Shown: one piece after another, positions 24,136-28,093 of the stretch
How positions within the stretch are numbered: position 1 is the stretch's first letter
How the letters are laid out: every line of letters starts with the position of its first letter
Assembly: GCA_023417515.1 (NCBI GenBank)
Contig: JAEZFL010000135.1
Location: 1-28,093 of the forward strand
Origin: Pseudomonadota bacterium
GTDB lineage: Bacteria > Pseudomonadota > Alphaproteobacteria > Sphingomonadales > Sphingomonadaceae
Reading direction: 5' to 3'
DNA length: 28,093 nt
Notes under the pieces: model-generated
Database searches by the model: none
What the model was told of the DNA's origin: nothing
What the model saw: the letters and a program-made list of their open reading frames with translations, nothing else
Position numbers and translations under genes: made by a program

Positions 24136-24475
24136 GCGGCTGGGCCCAGGCGGGGAGCTCGTCAACGGGCAGGCGTCGGCAATGGTCCTGGACCGCTCGG
24201 ACGAGCGCGAAGTCGCCGGCCTCCCGCGCGATCCGCTCGCCTTCGGTGCAGGCGCCTTCCGCCACGATTCGACCGACCCGATCGCCGAGCGCCCGTGCCT
24301 CGGCGGCGGTGCGCGCTGGTGCGTTCGCCGCCTCGCCGCGGCGGCGCTCATGGTCGAGCGATTCGCGGTTGGCCGCGCGCCAGTCCGTGAACAGCTCGCC
24401 ATAGGGTACTGCCACCGGCGCAGGCGCCGCGGCAGGCTGGGCCAGGATGGCCGTCAGGGCGAGCATGACATGCAT
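24131..24475 (-). CDS. small exported protein of unknown function
   Basis: This is a 114-residue protein that I cannot place in a family. The N-terminus looks like a signal peptide (MHVMLALTAILAQPAAAPAP). The rest is mostly charged and helical-looking, with Arg/Glu/Ala runs and two cysteines (EGACTEGE and VQDHCRRL) that could form a disulphide. The start could be ATG 24475 or ATG 24466; neither has a clear Shine-Dalgarno. It lies 44 bases after comEC on the same strand and may be expressed with it. The 3' end overlaps a perfect stem-loop. Confidence 0.65.
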   Translation of the reverse strand: MHVMLALTAILAQPAAAPAPVAVPYGELFTDWRAANRESLDHERRRGEAANAPARTAAEARALGDRVGRIVAEGACTEGERIAREAGDFALVRAVQDHCRRLPVDELPAWAQPR

Positions 24476-24519
24476 GGACGGCCGCTCTTAGCAACTTTGC
24501 GTGACCGCGTCCTGAACGC

Positions 24520-26613
24520 CTAGCGCGATGCCGCGCGCCAGGGGCGGGCGCCGACCTGGTCGCGGACCGTCGCCAGCGTGGCGCCGTCGCTGAAGGAGAA
24601 GGCAAGACCGCCATGTTCGGCGAGGAACGGGCGATCCGCCTTGAGCCAGCGCGGCCTGCACGCGGCCGGCAGGGTGCGGTCGCTGACCACGATGTCCGCC
24701 GCGGCGCAGGCGGCGATCATTTCGTCCCACCGCACGAAGTCGCGGCTGGTCGTGGCGAGAATCCGCCAGATGCGGTCGCCGCGGCGCAGCTCGTAGCGGC
24801 ACAGGGCGTCGCTGCACGCACCGCCGCGGGCGGCGGCGATCTCGACGAAGTCGGGCTCGCTTCCCGACAGCTCGGCGAGCAGGTCGCGGACATAGTCTCC
24901 GGCGCGCGGGCGCAGGATGGCGAGCTCGCCGGTCGGAGTGCGCAGCGCGAGATGGCGGCCGTCGCTCGTGACCAGAAGGTCCGGCGGCGGCGTGAGCAGC
25001 GCCCAGGCGGCGCCGATCGCCGCCGGAGCCGCTCCCCACCAGCGCCACCGCGTACGCCACAGCCCGATCCACAGCAGGCCGGCAATGAAGAGGCCGAAGG
25101 CGGCCGGCGGAATGGCCGGCATCAGGGCGACCGCCCCCGGCGCGGCGGCCACCCCGCGAGCAAGTTCGACGAGAAGGCTCAGCCCCTGTCCGGCCGCCCA
25201 CCAGAAGGGCGCGCCGAGGCCGACAAGGTCGAACAACAATGCCAATGCCTCGAGCGGCATGACCACGAACGTGGTCAGCGGGATGGCGACGATGTTGGCG
25301 AGCGCGCCGTAAAGGCCGGCCTGGTGGAAATGGAACAAGGCGATCGGCGCAATGGCGAGCTCGACGGCAACGCCGGTGAGGAGAAGGCCAAGCAACGCCC
25401 GGCCGAAGCGGCGAGCCGGCCCCTCCTCGCGTCGTGCGAGCAGGGCCCGGACCCGCGGATGCTCGTGCAAGGCGACGATCGCGGTGATCGCAGCGAAGCT
25501 CAGCTGGAAGCTGGGGCCGGCCAGCGATTCCGGCCAGAACAGCAGGACGACGATCGCACCGGCGGCAACCAGGCGCAGGGTGATCGCGTCGCGGCCCATC
25601 GCCAGGCCGGCGAGCACCAGCAAGGCGGCGATGCACGAGCGGATCGTCGGCACCTCGGCGCCGGTCAGCAAGGTGTAGGCGATGCCCGTCGCAGCGGCGA
25701 TCGCGGCGGCGACAAGGACGAGGTTGACTCGCAGCGCCAGCCAGGGGCTGAGCGCGAGCAGACTCAAGGCGAGGAGAATCGTGCCGCCGACTACGGCGGT
25801 GAGGTGCAGGCCGCTGACCGACAGCAGATGGGCGAGCCCCGAGGCGCGCATCGCCTCGGCATCCTCCTCGCTGACTCCGCCCTGGTCGCCGGTGGCGAGT
25901 GCCGCGGCGATCGCGCCGTCGCTGCCCGGCAGCCGCGCCTGGATATGGGCGGAGAGGCGCTGGCGCAGGCCGGCGAGCCAGGCCTGCCAGCTCGCCTGCG
26001 CCGGCGGTGCGACGACCTCGACCGTCCCGAGCAGACGCCCGGTCGCGCCGATCCGGGCGAACCAGGCAGTGCGTGCGAAGTCATAGGCGCCCGGCACCGC
26101 CATCGGCGGCGGCGGCATCAGATAGGCCCGCAAGTGCACTCTCGCGCCGGGCACCAGGCCCGCAGGAGCCCGGCCGAGCGGGACCGCCACGCGCACCTGC
26201 GGCGGCAGGTCCGGCGCGTTGTCGGGCGCGAGGAGCAGGCGCAGCTGGTCGCGCGCGGCGAGACGGTCGGCGCGGACGATTCGGGCCTCGAACGCCGCCG
26301 CCCGCGGCCGCTCCAGCCGCGGCGCCGCGACGCTCTCGGCGCGCACCCAGATGAGCCCGCAGCCGATCATGGCGAACAGGCTGAACCAGGCGAAAGCGGC
26401 GGCGGCGCGCGACCCGCGGGCGAGCAGGAGCGACGCCAGAGCGGCGGATCCGGCCAGCGCGACGAACGCGGCCCAGCTCGCGGGGTCGGGCAGCGAGAAC
26501 CATGCGGCGATGCCCGCGATCAGCCCGACCGGAACCCACAATGGAAGCTGCTCGCGTTCGGCCTCGAGACGGTGCTCCAGCGGCCCGGCCAGACTGGCGA
26601 GCGCGGCCGCCAA
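24520..26613 (-). CDS. comEC: ComEC/Rec2-family DNA-uptake channel protein
   Basis: This is a 697-residue polytopic membrane protein for transport of single-stranded DNA across the inner membrane. The N-terminal part has about two helices and an OB-like DUF4131 region. The Competence domain follows (about residues 220-490) with its typical HLLSVSGLHL and TGAEVPTIRSCIAALLV motifs and many helices. The C-terminal section (after about residue 530) is where a metallo-beta-lactamase-like nuclease domain often sits. Here it lacks an HxHxDH metal motif, as in many alphaproteobacterial ComEC, so it is probably inactive as a nuclease. The frame begins with TTG 26613, 4 bases after the stop of the dioxygenase gene; a later internal start is possible. 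No pilus or comEA gene is nearby. Confidence 0.92.
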   Translation of the reverse strand: MAAALASLAGPLEHRLEAEREQLPLWVPVGLIAGIAAWFSLPDPASWAAFVALAGSAALASLLLARGSRAAAAFAWFSLFAMIGCGLIWVRAESVAAPRLERPRAAAFEARIVRADRLAARDQLRLLLAPDNAPDLPPQVRVAVPLGRAPAGLVPGARVHLRAYLMPPPPMAVPGAYDFARTAWFARIGATGRLLGTVEVVAPPAQASWQAWLAGLRQRLSAHIQARLPGSDGAIAAALATGDQGGVSEEDAEAMRASGLAHLLSVSGLHLTAVVGGTILLALSLLALSPWLALRVNLVLVAAAIAAATGIAYTLLTGAEVPTIRSCIAALLVLAGLAMGRDAITLRLVAAGAIVVLLFWPESLAGPSFQLSFAAITAIVALHEHPRVRALLARREEGPARRFGRALLGLLLTGVAVELAIAPIALFHFHQAGLYGALANIVAIPLTTFVVMPLEALALLFDLVGLGAPFWWAAGQGLSLLVELARGVAAAPGAVALMPAIPPAAFGLFIAGLLWIGLWRTRWRWWGAAPAAIGAAWALLTPPPDLLVTSDGRHLALRTPTGELAILRPRAGDYVRDLLAELSGSEPDFVEIAAARGGACSDALCRYELRRGDRIWRILATTSRDFVRWDEMIAACAAADIVVSDRTLPAACRPRWLKADRPFLAEHGGLAFSFSDGATLATVRDQVGARPWRAASR

Positions 26614-26617
26614 CGCG

Positions 26618-27361
26618 CTACTTGTCCCTTACCCAGCCGGTGATTGCGAAGCGGGCGTTCGGCGCGAAGCCCGGGACGAAGCCGACATTATGATCCTGCG
26701 GCACCAGGAACATGTTGAGGCTGTTGAAGCGCGGCTTGTAGCCGCACACGACATCGCCTTCCTTGTCATAGAAATTGAGGTAGCCGCCCCAATCGGGCCG
26801 CCAGTCCGCCGTGCAGAAATTGAGCACATAGGCGATTCGCCGGCCGTCCCCCTCGGCGGCATCCACATCCTGATGGAGGGTAAGGAACTGGCCCGGGCCG
26901 TAGAGGGTCGCCTGCGAGTCGGCCCATTCCAGCCCCCTGATGCCGCTGATGTCGCGCATCAGCCCCAGAAACGGCTCGTCATTGAGGTCGCCGACCAGAG
27001 CGTCGTGGTCCGGGCTCTGCGACCAGCCCAGCACCTGGGCGTCGTGCATCAGATATTGCGAATAGAGGAAGCTGAAATGGCCGGCGCGGGTGGCGTGAGC
27101 CACTTTCTGCATCATCGCCTTCATCTGCTCCGGCGCCAGCGCATGGGCTTGCTCGGCACGCAGGCGATGCGGTCCGTCGGTGCCCGCATTCCAGCACAGC
27201 CCCCACGGCGTCCGCCGCTCGAGCAGCTCGGCGATTCGCCGCGCGGAGCTCTCGGTGAGGACGTCGCGGATCTGGAGCCGCTTGTCCTTGCCGAACCTTC
27301 GCGCGAGCTGCCCGCGGTCGAGCTTCGGGTTGATCTCCAGAAGCCTCGGCACTGAATTCAT
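26618..27361 (-). CDS. 2-oxoglutarate/Fe(II)-dependent dioxygenase, prolyl-4-hydroxylase-like
   Basis: This is a 247-residue cytoplasmic oxygenase. The iron triad is visible as LHQDVD (His163, Asp165) and DHNVGF (His224); Arg237 in NARFAITGW is placed to bind 2-oxoglutarate. The motif WGGYLNFYD before the distal His fits the 2OG-FeII_Oxy family used for protein hydroxylation, but the substrate is unknown. ATG 27361 (MNSVPRLLEINPKLD) is preferred; GGGGAGG lies 12 bases upstream. A start at 27394 would add 11 residues. Its stop is 4 bases from the comEC start, so the two form an operon. It diverges from gltX across 153 bases. Confidence 0.88.
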   Translation of the reverse strand: MNSVPRLLEINPKLDRGQLARRFGKDKRLQIRDVLTESSARRIAELLERRTPWGLCWNAGTDGPHRLRAEQAHALAPEQMKAMMQKVAHATRAGHFSFLYSQYLMHDAQVLGWSQSPDHDALVGDLNDEPFLGLMRDISGIRGLEWADSQATLYGPGQFLTLHQDVDAAEGDGRRIAYVLNFCTADWRPDWGGYLNFYDKEGDVVCGYKPRFNSLNMFLVPQDHNVGFVPGFAPNARFAITGWVRDK

Positions 27362-27514
27362 CGGCTGACAGCGCCTCCCCGCGCGTTCGTCCAAGGGTAA
27401 TCAGCAATCGGGCGGCTGTCACCTGCGGCGCCGAGACCCCTTCCCTTCGCGCCCTCCTATGCTAGGTGCGCACGCGACCCGGCCCGTGGGGCCTCAACCG
27501 GAGAATCGGCGCCC

Positions 27515-28093
27515 GTGAGCGCGAACGAGCCCCAAGGGCAAGTGGTCACCCGCTTCGCCCCCTCCCCGACCGGCTTCCTCCACATCGGCGGCGCCCGCAC
27601 CGCCCTGTTCAACTGGCTCTACGCGCGCCGCCACGGCGGCCGCTTCGTGCTGAGGATCGAGGACACCGACAAGGCGCGATCGACCCAGGAAGCGATCGAC
27701 GCGATTCTCGACGGCATGCGCTGGCTCGGCCTCGATTGGGACGGAGAGGCCTGGTTCCAGTCGCAATTGGCCTCTCGCCACGCCGAGGTGGCCCATGCCC
27801 TGCTCGATCGCGGTCACGCCTATCGCTGCTGGATGACCGCGGAGGAGCGCGCGGCGGCCCGCGAGACGGCTCAGAAAGAACGCCGGCCCTTTCGGATCCA
27901 GAGCCCCTGGCGCGACCGCACCGACGGGCCTTCAGACCAGCCTCCGGTGATCCGGCTCAAGGCTCCGGCCGAGGGCGAGACCGTCATCCAGGACGCGGGC
28001 CAGGGACAGGTGACGGTGAAGAATGCGGAACTCGACGACTTCGTCCTGCTCCGCTCTGACGGAAGCCCGACCTACATGCTCGCGGTCGTCGTC
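27515..28093 (+). CDS. gltX: glutamyl-tRNA synthetase, 3' end outside the window
   Basis: The first 193 codons of a class I aminoacyl-tRNA synthetase are visible, with no stop before the window edge. It starts at GTG 27515 with GGAG 11 bases upstream. The N-terminus reads VTRFAPSPTGFLHIGGARTA; HIGG is the HIGH-type ATP-binding motif. RIEDTDKARSTQEAID and LDDFVLLRSDGSPTYMLAVV follow, as in bacterial GltX. The KMSKS motif would lie beyond the window. Sphingomonads usually place gltX beside comEC, as here. Whether it is the sole discriminating enzyme or also charges tRNA-Gln cannot be told from this part. Confidence 0.95.
   Translation, partial: MSANEPQGQVVTRFAPSPTGFLHIGGARTALFNWLYARRHGGRFVLRIEDTDKARSTQEAIDAILDGMRWLGLDWDGEAWFQSQLASRHAEVAHALLDRGHAYRCWMTAEERAAARETAQKERRPFRIQSPWRDRTDGPSDQPPVIRLKAPAEGETVIQDAGQGQVTVKNAELDDFVLLRSDGSPTYMLAVVV

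Noticed and set aside
24613..26643. A 676-codon open frame on the plus strand
   Set aside because: It lies opposite comEC, is extremely Arg/Gly/Gln-rich and has no family character.
27466..28059. A 197-codon plus-strand frame at the right end
   Set aside because: It is an out-of-frame, Arg/Pro-rich shadow of gltX, whose true frame starts at GTG 27515 and runs off the window.

Overview
The window is GC-rich chromosomal DNA, almost fully coding, from an alphaproteobacterium that most resembles the Sphingomonadales. Evidence for this placement: the proS-lolC/E-lolD-dnaE and tpiA-secG-pyrG gene orders, the ppiD...trpG...lexA / comEC / gltX neighbourhood, a short ProRS without the large editing insertion, alphaproteobacterial-type GTTC-N7-GTTC SOS half-sites, and a sigma-EcfG-type promoter (GGAAC-N17-CGTT). 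I see no transposase, phage gene, CRISPR array, rRNA or tRNA.

Layout. 1-2074: the 3' part of an M28 metallopeptidase, overlapping tail to tail with a polysaccharide deacetylase gene. 2075-2398: a 324-base gap with two inverted copies of a hairpin-containing repeat (REPIN-like) and a possible 19-codon leader. 2399-11289, all minus strand: acyl-CoA ligase, dnaE, glutathione peroxidase, lolD, lolC/E and proS. Read in transcription order, proS to gpx are joined by 4-8 base overlaps, so they look like one operon that continues into dnaE. 11290-11712: a 423-base gap with hairpins and no clear gene. 11713-13818, plus strand: a phospholipase D/cardiolipin-synthase-like protein and a CAP-domain lipoprotein.

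13844-16785, minus strand: an envelope-related group made of a small membrane protein, a secreted protein, an L,D-transpeptidase and a PilZ protein. The L,D-transpeptidase has an exact EcfG-type promoter and the secreted protein a near match, which suggests general-stress control of cell-wall remodelling. 16896-20550, minus strand: tpiA, secG, pyrG and a DUF3833-like protein. 20725-24053, plus strand: ppiD, a TrpG/PabA glutamine amidotransferase and lexA. 24131-27361, minus strand: a 2OG-Fe(II) dioxygenase, comEC and a small exported protein. 27515 to the end: the 5' part of gltX.

I do not see a wholly new multi-gene system. The most notable signals are: (i) a contracted trp/moa neighbourhood, in which the amidotransferase sits directly between ppiD and lexA without trpE, trpD, trpC, moaC or moeA and has lost its usual start codon (CTG where ATG is expected); (ii) a triple, 11-base-periodic GTTC operator in front of lexA; (iii) EcfG-type promoters on envelope genes; and (iv) the REPIN-like element.
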